Below, piece after piece: positions 8,119 through 15,476 of a stretch of 38,392 nt of DNA; positions within the stretch are counted from its first letter, which is position 1; the number at the start of each line of letters is the position of its first letter. Source of the stretch: CALCKU01 sp964534845. Lineage in GTDB: Bacteria; Pseudomonadota; Alphaproteobacteria; Caulobacterales; Maricaulaceae. The translations under genes were made by a program, and so were the position numbers. The stretch lies in assembly GCA_964534845.1 (NCBI GenBank), contig CAZHPV010000019.1, positions 1 through 38,392 of the forward strand, read 5' to 3'. The notes beneath the pieces were generated by a model. The model ran no database searches. It worked only from the letters and a program-made list of their open reading frames with translations, and had not been told where the DNA came from.

Positions 8119-8592
8119 ATGACACTCGTACAAAAAGTTGCATTATCATTGCTCATTGCTGGAGCCATGCCTCTTACGGCGAACGCGCAAGGCGTTGCGG
8201 GCTATCTTAGTAATGTCAAAGGGCAAGTCCTGATTGAGCGCGGCGGTCAGCTTTTTCAAGCCACTGAACAAAGTGCCCTCTTGGCAGGAGACAAGGTTAT
8301 CACCTCCAATAATGCCTCGACAGATATCACCTTAAACGATTGTCGGGCCCGTCTGCAAAATACTCAATCCGTTAATTTGGGCTTTTCAAACCACTGCGCC
8401 AATGTAAGTCAGGCCACCAATCCCCAGTCAATTCCAGCCCTACGCACCGGACGCGCGCCGATTGGGACTTTCCCTCAGGCTCCAGCTATTAATCCGGCTT
8501 TACTCGTAGCGGGCGCGGGCATTTTAGCAGGAGCGGCTATCGCGCTTGCCAGTGGGGGCGGCGACGATGATGATCCCGCGGTAAGCCCGTAA
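8119..8592 (+). CDS. Small exported FecR-like protein with C-terminal hydrophobic segment and Asp tail
   Basis: The start is the ATG of MTLVQKVALSLL, preceded by AAAGGGTTAAGG. A signal peptide ends at NAQ (residue 24). Residues 27-75 match the FecR-like pattern: a glycine-led beta strand, SNVKGQVLIERGG, then LLAGDKVITS and DITLNDC. Cys75 and Cys93 could pair. The C-terminus is a hydrophobic helix (about 127-145) followed by GGGDDDDPAVSP. This small architecture, an exported FecR domain with a terminal helix and acidic tail, recurs in alphaproteobacteria, but I know of no proven function. It is 157 residues long, far shorter than sigma regulator FecR proteins, so a sigma-signalling role is doubtful. 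A strong terminator follows. Confidence 0.65.
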   Translation: MTLVQKVALSLLIAGAMPLTANAQGVAGYLSNVKGQVLIERGGQLFQATEQSALLAGDKVITSNNASTDITLNDCRARLQNTQSVNLGFSNHCANVSQATNPQSIPALRTGRAPIGTFPQAPAINPALLVAGAGILAGAAIALASGGGDDDDPAVSP

Positions 8593-8624
8593 TATAAACC
8601 AGTCTTTCTGGACACAAAGTTATC

Positions 8625-8652
8625 GCCCTTGCTAATGCGCAAGGGCTTTTTT
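8625..8652 (+). terminator. Intrinsic terminator after the FecR-like gene
   Basis: A perfect 8-bp stem, GCCCTTGC (8625-8632) with GCAAGGGC (8639-8646), has a 6-base loop and is followed directly by six T. It begins 33 bases after the stop codon. Confidence 0.92.
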
Positions 8653-8700
8653 GTGCCCTATTCAGATTTATATTTGATGGTTTTCGTCCTTTATCAGGCC

Positions 8701-9651
8701 CTAAAAACAATCGCCGCGGGCCATAAGCTTCCCGTTAAAGCGCATATGCACAGGTTCGCCGTGCACCCAGGGATTGCCAGGCTCAATGACGGTTTCGGCA
8801 TGTAAGTGTAAATGTGGTTCTTCTGTATTTCCAGAATTGCCTATACGCCCAAGCGGAGCGCCTGGCTCAACCCAGTCACCGTGTTTAACCAAGAGGCTTC
8901 CCATTTTCATATGAGAGAGTTTGACGTGAATGTCACCACAGGCAAGCGTAACGCCATTGCCGCTCGTCCAGTCTTTATCAGACGTGCCAATCGCTTGTTC
9001 TATCCGGTTGTTTTCCATCCAAACGACCTGCCCTGCACAGGGAGCGTAAACTTGCGTATCAAACATATTATACGCTCTGTAATCAGAGGGTTTGGGGTCA
9101 AGGCGAAATTCAGGCCGGGTGCGAAACCCCGCAGGACCAAGCCGTATAATATCCAGCCCGTAAATTTGCCCTATATTTACGGGCTCACTACTCCCGAAAT
9201 TATGTTGATTGACAAGACTGTTTAGCCCTCCTGACATGACACAGGCCCGCTGGTCAGGGGTAAATGGCGGCGAGAGATCAAGGCTTAATCCCGCTGCGTT
9301 TTGCCTATGACCTAAAAAGCCCTGAATACCGATATACAGGCCAAGGGGGAGTATGATTAAAACGGGTAGGTTTGAAAACAAAGTACGGGCAATTGGTGCG
9401 GTATGATATTTATTGGGCGCCGTCTGTTTCCATTTGAAAACCGACACCGCGCAGAAGACAAACCCGATAAGCGCTAGCGCCCAATAAGGCGGATAAACCC
9501 AAATACTCCCCAGACCTAACCCAATAAGAAAAATAGCGATTGCAATAATTTTGAGACCTAAATCTTTATCAGAGCGCCGGCGTGATAAGGCAAACCAGAT
9601 TAAGGTCAAACCCACGACACATATCTGGATATATATTGCTTTTATCAGCAT
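8701..9651 (-). CDS. Membrane-anchored M23 (LytM-like) peptidase homologue
   Basis: The 316-residue protein has four N-terminal membrane helices (about 4-22, 31-53, 55-73 and 91-112), then a soluble M23/LytM-type domain (about 150-300). Visible domain features are YGLDII (Asp167), KLSHMKMG (His247), GDWVEPGAPLGRIGNSGNT, and PHLHLH with His280 and His282. Classical M23 enzymes need an HxGxD motif, but here the first zinc ligand position is Ile163, so activity is uncertain. Known members cut peptidoglycan cross-links. Some homologues are inactive activators. The domain should face the periplasm. It converges with the FecR-like gene and has no partner on its strand. Confidence 0.8.
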   Translation of the reverse strand: MLIKAIYIQICVVGLTLIWFALSRRRSDKDLGLKIIAIAIFLIGLGLGSIWVYPPYWALALIGFVFCAVSVFKWKQTAPNKYHTAPIARTLFSNLPVLIILPLGLYIGIQGFLGHRQNAAGLSLDLSPPFTPDQRACVMSGGLNSLVNQHNFGSSEPVNIGQIYGLDIIRLGPAGFRTRPEFRLDPKPSDYRAYNMFDTQVYAPCAGQVVWMENNRIEQAIGTSDKDWTSGNGVTLACGDIHVKLSHMKMGSLLVKHGDWVEPGAPLGRIGNSGNTEEPHLHLHAETVIEPGNPWVHGEPVHMRFNGKLMARGDCF

Positions 9652-9712
9652 AATTTTGCCTAGCAGGTTTTGAGAGCGTTGTCAGGCTAGTCGGTCTAAA
9701 ATGCACGGAAAA

Positions 9713-9789
9713 TGGTAGTGGGAAGGTGACTTGAACACCCGACCTCAGGATTATGAGTCCTGCGCTCTAACCAGCTGAGCTACCCCACC
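9713..9789 (-). tRNA. tRNA-Met (CAT, elongator type)
   Basis: The minus strand forms a full cloverleaf. The acceptor is GGTGGGG with TCCCACT. The D arm is GCTCAGCTGGTTAGAGC. The anticodon stem CAGGA/TCCTG carries the loop CTCATAA, and the T loop is TTCAAGT. The discriminator is A with an encoded CCA. The sequence resembles elongator tRNA-Met more than the lysidine-modified tRNA-Ile or initiator tRNA. Confidence 0.9.
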
Positions 9790-9804
9790 ACGCATTGTGG
9801 GCGC

Positions 9805-9833
9805 CGTATAAGCGAAAATCCATCTTCTGCCAA
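9805..9833 (-). promoter_or_regulatory. Promoter of tRNA-Met
   Basis: On the minus strand TTGGCA (9828-9833) and TATACG (9805-9810) are separated by exactly 17 bases. The -10 box lies 15 bases before the tRNA 5' end. Spacing and both hexamers fit a sigma-70 promoter. Confidence 0.6.
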
Positions 9834-9923
9834 GCCCCTTTATCAAAGCCTGCATTAAAGACTGTATCACAGGCTGATGGGGTTAATGCCATGATAGGCT
9901 TGCAACTAGAAATTTTGACAATT

Positions 9924-9940
9924 CTGTATATTTAATACAG
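9924..9940. promoter_or_regulatory. Operator-like palindrome upstream of the AraC-type regulator
   Basis: CTGTAT (9924-9929) and ATACAG (9935-9940) form a perfect 6-bp inverted repeat with a 5-bp AT spacer. It starts four bases after a TTGACA hexamer (9915-9920). A repressor bound here would cover the promoter. Confidence 0.45.
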
Positions 9941-9943
9941 ATT

Positions 9944-9974
9944 TAGACTCATTTTTAGACTCATTTTTAGACTC
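9944..9974 (+). repeat. Three direct repeats TAGACTC at 12-bp spacing
   Basis: TAGACTC occurs at 9944-9950, 9956-9962 and 9968-9974, each preceded by a T-run, giving a 12-bp tandem unit in the leader 15-45 bases before the regulator's start codon. Regular spacing suggests a multi-site binding element. Replication slippage is the simpler alternative. Confidence 0.7.
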
Positions 9975-9988
9975 GGGGACAGTTTAGA

Positions 9989-11038
9989 ATGAAACGCGAA
10001 GATTTATATATAAGGTCCTTCCGCGGGGAAGACGGCTTTAATGAATTTGTGACTTCTTTGGGAGGCGACCCTGTTGCGGTAACGAAGGCGTCTGGTTTGT
10101 CGCCTTCACTCCCTAAAGGCTTGATTAATTATGAATCTTTTGCACGAATATGCCGTTTATATGAAGAGGCCGCCAAGCAAACAGGCGAACCTTATTTTGG
10201 GTTAAAATGGGCCCTATCTCAGCCAACAGATTTTCGTTTTAATGGTCCGATTGTTTTTCTTTTAACAAAAGCAACGGATGTGCGGCACTGGATGGATATG
10301 GCGATTAGTTATCAAACGCTTCATATTAACGGCGTCACTTATCGTTATGAAGCAGATAAAGCCGCAGATAGTGTGACAAATATTATTTCGGTTCACCCAT
10401 TAGCACCACCCTGTCGACAAATGGTGGAGCTACTATTAGCGGGATATGCTCTTATGGGCTATCAATTTATACCGGATTGCAAATTTAAACGCGCGACATT
10501 TCAGCATAGTGCGCCAGAGGATATGGCTCTCTATGAGAAGATTTTTAAATGTCCTGTTATCTTTAATGCTAACCAAACAACACTCGTGTCTGAGTATAGT
10601 TATATTGAGGTCAAGAACACAGACTTAATGACGAGGATAGCCTCTCCTTTTATCAAAAAATATATGGACTGGCGGATCGTAAAACACCCAATTGCGAAAC
10701 AAACAATTTCGATGTTAGTCATTGAGACAATTCCAACTATTCTGGGCGTGCAAGGGTCTAACATTCAACATGTAGCCCGCGCCTTAGATTTACATTCCAA
10801 AAAACTGCAACGCCTCTTAAAAGAAGAAGGCACGAGTTACACAACCATATTGGACGAGGTACGTCAGAATATTGCAGCCCGCCTATTAGCCGAGTCGGAT
10901 ATATCGATCGCCCGCCTTGCTAAAATGCTCGATTATTCATCTGATCGAGCATTTACGACCGCGTCTAAAAGATGGTTCGGAATGCCCGCCTCAGAATATA
11001 GGCAAGTTTTAAAATCCGAAAAAATCTATACGGCTTAG
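9989..11038 (+). CDS. AraC family transcriptional regulator (OruR/ArgR-like)
   Basis: The 349-residue protein has an N-terminal arabinose-binding-like domain of the OruR/ArgR type (about 20-210), with GEPYFGLKWALSQPTDF and FNGPIVFLL. A C-terminal double helix-turn-helix (about 245-345) contains ARLLAESDISIARLAKMLDYSSDRAFTTASKRWFG split over its two halves. Such regulators often respond to amino acids; the Pseudomonas relatives ArgR and OruR control arginine and ornithine catabolism. Here the gene converges with astB, so an arginine-sensing role is attractive but only inferred. Its leader carries a palindrome and three 12-bp repeats that may be autoregulatory sites. The ATG follows a weak site. 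Confidence 0.88.
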   Translation: MKREDLYIRSFRGEDGFNEFVTSLGGDPVAVTKASGLSPSLPKGLINYESFARICRLYEEAAKQTGEPYFGLKWALSQPTDFRFNGPIVFLLTKATDVRHWMDMAISYQTLHINGVTYRYEADKAADSVTNIISVHPLAPPCRQMVELLLAGYALMGYQFIPDCKFKRATFQHSAPEDMALYEKIFKCPVIFNANQTTLVSEYSYIEVKNTDLMTRIASPFIKKYMDWRIVKHPIAKQTISMLVIETIPTILGVQGSNIQHVARALDLHSKKLQRLLKEEGTSYTTILDEVRQNIAARLLAESDISIARLAKMLDYSSDRAFTTASKRWFGMPASEYRQVLKSEKIYTA

Positions 11039-11074
11039 TCTGTTTTAATCTCACAAAGACTACCCCGCATTTTC

Positions 11075-12442
11075 CTATTCATATTCGCTCCAATGTGGCT
11101 CGCCATTATATTGAAAATGATAAAACGACCCGATTTCCAGCATTTGGGTAAGCTCATCAAGCGCCTGCTGTGTTTCAGTGACGAGCGCTGGATCGGCCAA
11201 ATCCTTTGGGGAAAGCCTATCGCGGTAGTGACGACGCACCCACGCTTCAAGTTTAGTCAGCTTTTCAGGGGTCATGAGTATAGGCTGATGGACATGGGAG
11301 AGCTCGGTTGGCGTAAGCGGGACTCTAAGCCTTAGACAGGCTGGCCCACCACCATTACGCATGCTTTCTCTGAGATCCAAATATATCGCACCTTTTATCG
11401 GGTTATTACCCTGGACAGACTTCTCTACAAAGCGGGACGCCGCTTTATTTTCTGACGCTTCGCTTGGAAGAATAATCGACATTGTTCCGTCCTTATGCGT
11501 GACGATTTGAGAATTAAAAACATAGGACTTCACAGCATCTTCAAGGCTCATTTCAGCCTGTGACGCTTCTAAAAAGATGGGTTCAAAATCGTATTTTTCA
11601 GCCTTGTTAGTCAGCTCTTTTTTAAAGTCACTATTCCCCATAAAGGCTTGTTCATGATAAAAAAGAACCGGTCCGTTCACAACGCAAACGACATCATTGT
11701 GGAAAGCCCCTGCATCAATAGCCGCAGGATTCTGCTTTACAAAAAATGTTGAATTCTCTGAAAGGCCATGACTACGCGCCACGGCTTTGGAGGCTTCAAG
11801 CGTTTGCCTGCCGGGGAAGTTGGTTTGATTTTCGTCCATTTGTAAGGCGCGCTGGCCATACACAAAAATCTCAATGCCTTGCCCGCAATGGCGCGCTGAT
11901 AACACATTATGATTGGCGGCTCCCTCATCCCCAAATATGCTATTTGAGGGTAGCGGTGCGTGTATTTTAAAATAATCATCATTTCGAAAGATTGTTTTTA
12001 ATATACGGCGCGTTGTTTGCGGCTCAATACTTCTATGGGGCATAGCGACCAGATTGGCTGGCGTCATGTGCAATCTTCCATCAAGACAATGCCGGCTCGG
12101 GCTTACAGTTGCCGCATTAGCCGTCCACATAGAAGACGCCGAACATAGATTTGACATCAATTCGGGATTTGTATTCCACGCCTCGCTCACTATGGAGTTT
12201 GAAGAGCCTTCAAAACCCAATTGTTTTAAAAGGGGCAAAAAAGGTCTTTCATGCGGCGGCATGAGAGCTTGGGGCAAGCCTAAATCAATAAGCGTTCTCA
12301 TCTTTTTTAAACCCTGAAGAGCAGCGGCTCGTGGATTAGATATAAGACCCTTATTATTGTGAGACGCCACATTCCCATATGACAAGCCTGCATAATTATG
12401 CGTTGGCCCCACTAAGCCATCAATATTCAATTCAATACTCAT
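11075..12442 (-). CDS. astB: N-succinylarginine dihydrolase AstB
   Basis: The second enzyme of the arginine succinyltransferase pathway: succinylarginine is hydrolysed to succinylornithine, two ammonia and CO2. The 455-residue cytoplasmic protein starts with NIDGLVGPTHNYAGLSYGN, typical of AstB. It retains the catalytic triad: Glu173 (FGDEGAANH), His248 (AFHNDVVC) and Cys369 (GGGPACLRLRVPL). Its length is slightly above the usual 440-450. The ATG overlaps the astA stop by four bases (ATGA at 12439-12442), so the two are translated together. The downstream neighbour is the convergent AraC regulator, 37 bases away, with no clear terminator between them. Confidence 0.96.
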   Translation of the reverse strand: MSIELNIDGLVGPTHNYAGLSYGNVASHNNKGLISNPRAAALQGLKKMRTLIDLGLPQALMPPHERPFLPLLKQLGFEGSSNSIVSEAWNTNPELMSNLCSASSMWTANAATVSPSRHCLDGRLHMTPANLVAMPHRSIEPQTTRRILKTIFRNDDYFKIHAPLPSNSIFGDEGAANHNVLSARHCGQGIEIFVYGQRALQMDENQTNFPGRQTLEASKAVARSHGLSENSTFFVKQNPAAIDAGAFHNDVVCVVNGPVLFYHEQAFMGNSDFKKELTNKAEKYDFEPIFLEASQAEMSLEDAVKSYVFNSQIVTHKDGTMSIILPSEASENKAASRFVEKSVQGNNPIKGAIYLDLRESMRNGGGPACLRLRVPLTPTELSHVHQPILMTPEKLTKLEAWVRRHYRDRLSPKDLADPALVTETQQALDELTQMLEIGSFYHFQYNGEPHWSEYE

Positions 12443-13473
12443 GATATAGCCTTTTGTTTTAATTCAACCTCTTGAAATTGGTCAGGGATTGAAAGTCTGG
12501 ACAATTTAATCGGTGCGTTTTGGAAATTTGGAAAATTGAATTTTAGGCGGTCCGATATGACCCCATTTTCCATATCTGCATTCGCAATGACTGCGCGAAA
12601 GTCGTAACCCTTACCGCTATAATGAAGCGCCCGGTCAGAGGAAAGAGTATCAGAAAAGCTACGCGCTATGCTTTCCGTTTTAGCAATGAGAGTATCGCGC
12701 ACATTACATTCTAACGCCGGGCCACCATCGAGGACATTACAGAAATTGGTAACCGAAAATCCTGCTGAACCCAGCAATTTTAACGCGCCAAGCGAATGGT
12801 CATTGGCCCTGCCAATACAAGCCCGCACCTGCTTTTCTAACAATTGAAGATAAATAGGCTCCGGCGGTATGAAGTTTGATAAAAACTCTTTATCGCGACT
12901 TAATAAACTCTCGGCCTCTTCAAAACTTACATCTAAAAACTTTGAAGATAATCCAGTCCAAAAAGGCGATACACCTTGTTTGTCATACCAACCGCGAATA
13001 TCCGCCATCAATTTCGTACTAAACGCGCTTCGGTGAGAATTAATAAAGGCGAGCCGTCCTAAAGATAGCAATTTCCCCAAGCCTTTACCCCTCGCCTTTT
13101 CAGAAAGCAGTAAAGTGCCTAACTCAGAATAACCGCGAAAATTGCCAGACAGTTGCAATATTTCATGTTCAGTTTTAGACGCGCTCCCGGCTCTTTTCGG
13201 TTTGACCTTTTTATGTTCAAAACTCCAAAAGGGACAGACCGCGTCCACACGAACAATGATACCCGATATCCCAACAACTTTGCCGTCGACCTCTAAAACG
13301 AACAGGACGGAATTTGCATTGTCGTCCCCCGCTATAAAAGCTTCTGTATTCGCGACATATTTTTCAACACCCTTAAGCGTTTTCGGAACCGTACTAAGAC
13401 CCGTGCCTGCTTCTGAAGAGATTTTTAAAATCGCATCGATGTCAGAGCTTCGAGCTAACCTGAAAATGTCCAT
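12439..13473 (-). CDS. astA: Arginine N-succinyltransferase AstA
   Basis: The first enzyme of the AST pathway transfers succinate from succinyl-CoA to the alpha-amino group of arginine. The sequence MDIFRLARSSDIDAILKISSEAGTGLSTVPK is split here only for naming: the key features are FRLARSSD, AGTGLSTVP and ARGKGLGKLLSLGRLAFI, with FNFPNFQNAP near the C-terminus, as in AstA. I choose the ATG of MDIF, eight bases after AGG. A GTG three codons earlier is the alternative. The protein has 344 residues, the normal length. It lies 126 bases downstream of lrp and is translationally coupled to astB. A palindrome at 13586-13598 is a likely operator. Confidence 0.95.
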   Translation of the reverse strand: MDIFRLARSSDIDAILKISSEAGTGLSTVPKTLKGVEKYVANTEAFIAGDDNANSVLFVLEVDGKVVGISGIIVRVDAVCPFWSFEHKKVKPKRAGSASKTEHEILQLSGNFRGYSELGTLLLSEKARGKGLGKLLSLGRLAFINSHRSAFSTKLMADIRGWYDKQGVSPFWTGLSSKFLDVSFEEAESLLSRDKEFLSNFIPPEPIYLQLLEKQVRACIGRANDHSLGALKLLGSAGFSVTNFCNVLDGGPALECNVRDTLIAKTESIARSFSDTLSSDRALHYSGKGYDFRAVIANADMENGVISDRLKFNFPNFQNAPIKLSRLSIPDQFQEVELKQKAIS

Positions 13474-13585
13474 AACCCACACCTGTTGTTAAAGGATGAT
13501 AGGGTTAATGTGTCATAACCCAGACCGAATGTGGGTTTGATTTTGAACGGAAATAAAAATCTAAAACGGCATTTATCAAATCAAT

Positions 13586-13598
13586 CGAATTAAATTCG
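13586..13598. promoter_or_regulatory. Operator-like palindrome upstream of astA
   Basis: CGAATT-A-AATTCG lies just after the lrp stop codon and 113 bases before astA. It matches 12 of 13 bases of the palindrome core at 14108-14120 upstream of lrp, so both are candidate sites for the Lrp-type regulator. Confidence 0.6.
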
Positions 13599-13599
13599 T

Positions 13600-14082
13600 C
13601 TAACTTGTGCCATTTAGCGAATCTATAGGAAAACCCGAAAACGGTTTAGCAACGTCTATAACCGGAATTGTAACCAGTTTTGCTATACCGAAATCACCGC
13701 CTAATAAATCATCGGACAACGCGTTTAATGCCGGCATATCCCGAACCGTAACAGATGCGAGGTAATCAAACCTGCCGCTAACTTTTAATGCCAAGGTAAC
13801 TTCCTCGACAGATAAAATACGCGACTCAAACGTTCTGTGATCACTAAGATTATGATTTTTAAGCGTTATTTGTAATATTGAGTGTAAGACTGGCCCTATT
13901 TTGGACGTGGTGATAACACTGATGTCCTTCTCTATAATACCGGCATCTCGTAATTTCTGCACACGAACGAGACAAGCACTCGCCGATAAATGAACGTTCT
14001 CCGACAATGCTAAATTGGTTATCCGAGCATTTTTTTGTAGCTCTTTAAGAATCCGAATATCTATTTTATCAAGTTCAAACAT
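13600..14082 (-). CDS. Lrp/AsnC family transcriptional regulator of the ast cluster
   Basis: The 160-residue protein has an N-terminal winged helix-turn-helix (about 5-62: DKIDIRILKELQKNARIT, then NVHLSASACLVRVQKLRDAGII) and a C-terminal RAM ligand domain (about 68-150: HSILQITLKNH and GRFDYLASVTVRD). Lrp/AsnC proteins bind amino acids through the RAM domain and often control adjacent catabolic genes. It sits between the divergent astC and astA, which strongly suggests it controls both arms, with arginine or a succinylated intermediate as effector (inferred). A 15-bp palindrome lies 25 bases before its start and a near copy follows its stop. The start is the ATG of MFELDKIDIRIL. Confidence 0.93.
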   Translation of the reverse strand: MFELDKIDIRILKELQKNARITNLALSENVHLSASACLVRVQKLRDAGIIEKDISVITTSKIGPVLHSILQITLKNHNLSDHRTFESRILSVEEVTLALKVSGRFDYLASVTVRDMPALNALSDDLLGGDFGIAKLVTIPVIDVAKPFSGFPIDSLNGTS

Positions 14083-14106
14083 AATCCTACTCTAACATAG
14101 AGCAAA

Positions 14107-14121
14107 CCGAATTATATTCGG
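14107..14121. promoter_or_regulatory. Lrp-type 15-bp palindrome in the lrp/astC divergent region
   Basis: CCGAAT-TAT-ATTCGG is a perfect inverted repeat whose 15-bp length and AT-rich centre match the general form of Lrp/AsnC operators. It lies 25 bases upstream of lrp and 126 bases upstream of astC. Its core is nearly identical to the site at 13586-13598. Confidence 0.65.
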
Positions 14122-14246
14122 CATTAAACCAAAAAACCTATAATTCTACGAAAAGTCAATAGAATAAAAGCCATTCATTTCGTGGCTGTCCCGTTAAGTT
14201 GAACTCACGTTTTATAGTTAAATTCATGTCACGATAAGAGATATTT

Positions 14247-15440
14247 ATGCTTGACCCATTAATGCTTGACCCCCGAAAAAATTTAATGCCCGTTTATGCT
14301 CCGCCAAAGGAAATATTCGTAAAGGGCGAAGGTTCCTATCTACATACAGATACGGGTGAAAAATATCTGGATTTCATTTCCGGTATCGCGGTGACCGCGT
14401 TAGGTCATAATCACCCAGCCCTTGTAAGTGCCCTGCAAGAGCAAGCGGGAAAGCTTTGGCATACCTCTAATATGTTCCGCGTCCCGGCGGGCGAAACGCT
14501 CGCAACCAAGATGTGTCGTGATACATTTGCAGACCGCGTGTTTTTTACAAATTCCGGTACCGAGTCTATAGAGTGCGCTATAAAGTCTGCGCGTAAATAT
14601 CATTGGGCGAACGGCGCGCCTAATCGCATTGACATTATTTCCCTTACAGGCGCGTTTCACGGCCGGTCTTTGGGCGCCATAAATGCGGGCGGAAACCCGA
14701 AATATTTACAAGGTTTTGGACCGTCTCTTCCAGGCTTTACCCAGGTAGAATATGGAGACCTTGAAGCTTTAGAAGCGGCCATCAATGCGAATACAGCCGC
14801 TATCATCGTTGAACCCGTGCAAGGCGAAGGTGGTGTCAGGGCTCTACCGACGCAGTTTTTGAACTCTCTTAGAACTTTATGCGATGAACACGGTATTTTA
14901 CTTATTTATGATGAGGTTCAATGCGGAATGGGACGCACGGGACGCCTCTTTGCCCATCAATGGGCCGAGAATGCAGAACCCGATATAATGGCCATCGCAA
15001 AAGGTGTTGGCGGCGGCTTTCCATTTGGAGCCTGCTTGATGTCAGACAAAGTTGGTCAAGCTATGCAGCCTGGCTCTCATGGGTCTACTTACGGCGGCAA
15101 TCCACTCGCCATGGCAGTTGGCAACACCATTTGGGACATTGTTTCAGATAAAGCGTTTTTAGATCAAATTCGTACGCGGGGAGAAGCACTTCGGACCCAG
15201 TTACAAATGGTCGCTGACACATTTTCAGACAAAGTTGAAACGGTCACCGGTAAGGGCCTTTTAATGGGTTTGCAAATGAAGGACTTACCCAAACCGTTTC
15301 AGATAGCCCTCAGAAATGAGAAATTGCTTGTGGGTGTTGCTGGTAACAATGTGTTACGCATAGTCCCGCCCCTTAACGTAAACATAATTGAAATTCACGA
15401 GGCCACACGGACCATGATATCGGTGCTCAACAAAATGTAA
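14247..15440 (+). CDS. astC: Succinylornithine/acetylornithine aminotransferase AstC (ArgD-like)
   Basis: A class III PLP-dependent aminotransferase of 397 residues. The third AST step converts succinylornithine plus 2-oxoglutarate to succinylglutamate semialdehyde and glutamate. Visible motifs are FISGIAVTALGHNHP, FFTNSGTESIECAIKSAR (phosphate cup), GAFHGRSLG, IIVEPVQGEGG, LLIYDEVQCGMGRTG (Asp222) and AIAKGVGGGFP with the PLP lysine Lys252. Sequence alone cannot separate AstC from biosynthetic ArgD. The position in the ast cluster, divergent from lrp and followed by the M20 gene and astD, supports AstC, perhaps with dual activity. The two Met codons at 1 and 6 are both possible starts. Confidence 0.93.
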   Translation: MLDPLMLDPRKNLMPVYAPPKEIFVKGEGSYLHTDTGEKYLDFISGIAVTALGHNHPALVSALQEQAGKLWHTSNMFRVPAGETLATKMCRDTFADRVFFTNSGTESIECAIKSARKYHWANGAPNRIDIISLTGAFHGRSLGAINAGGNPKYLQGFGPSLPGFTQVEYGDLEALEAAINANTAAIIVEPVQGEGGVRALPTQFLNSLRTLCDEHGILLIYDEVQCGMGRTGRLFAHQWAENAEPDIMAIAKGVGGGFPFGACLMSDKVGQAMQPGSHGSTYGGNPLAMAVGNTIWDIVSDKAFLDQIRTRGEALRTQLQMVADTFSDKVETVTGKGLLMGLQMKDLPKPFQIALRNEKLLVGVAGNNVLRIVPPLNVNIIEIHEATRTMISVLNKM

Positions 15441-15476
15441 TTGGCCCGAACAAGATCATACATAAAAGTGAAAAAT

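Noticed and set aside
9915..9941. Full sigma-70 promoter for the AraC gene
   Set aside because: TTGACA is perfect but no good -10 hexamer lies at 16-18 bases; the nearest candidates have 12-15 base spacing.
11035..11335. Short frames on both strands at the 3' end of astB
   Set aside because: They overlap astB out of frame, have no ribosome site and no family features.
14247..15440. Calling the aminotransferase a biosynthetic ArgD
   Set aside because: The family cannot be split by eye, but the gene lies within the ast cluster and is divergent from its regulator, so AstC is preferred; dual use remains possible.
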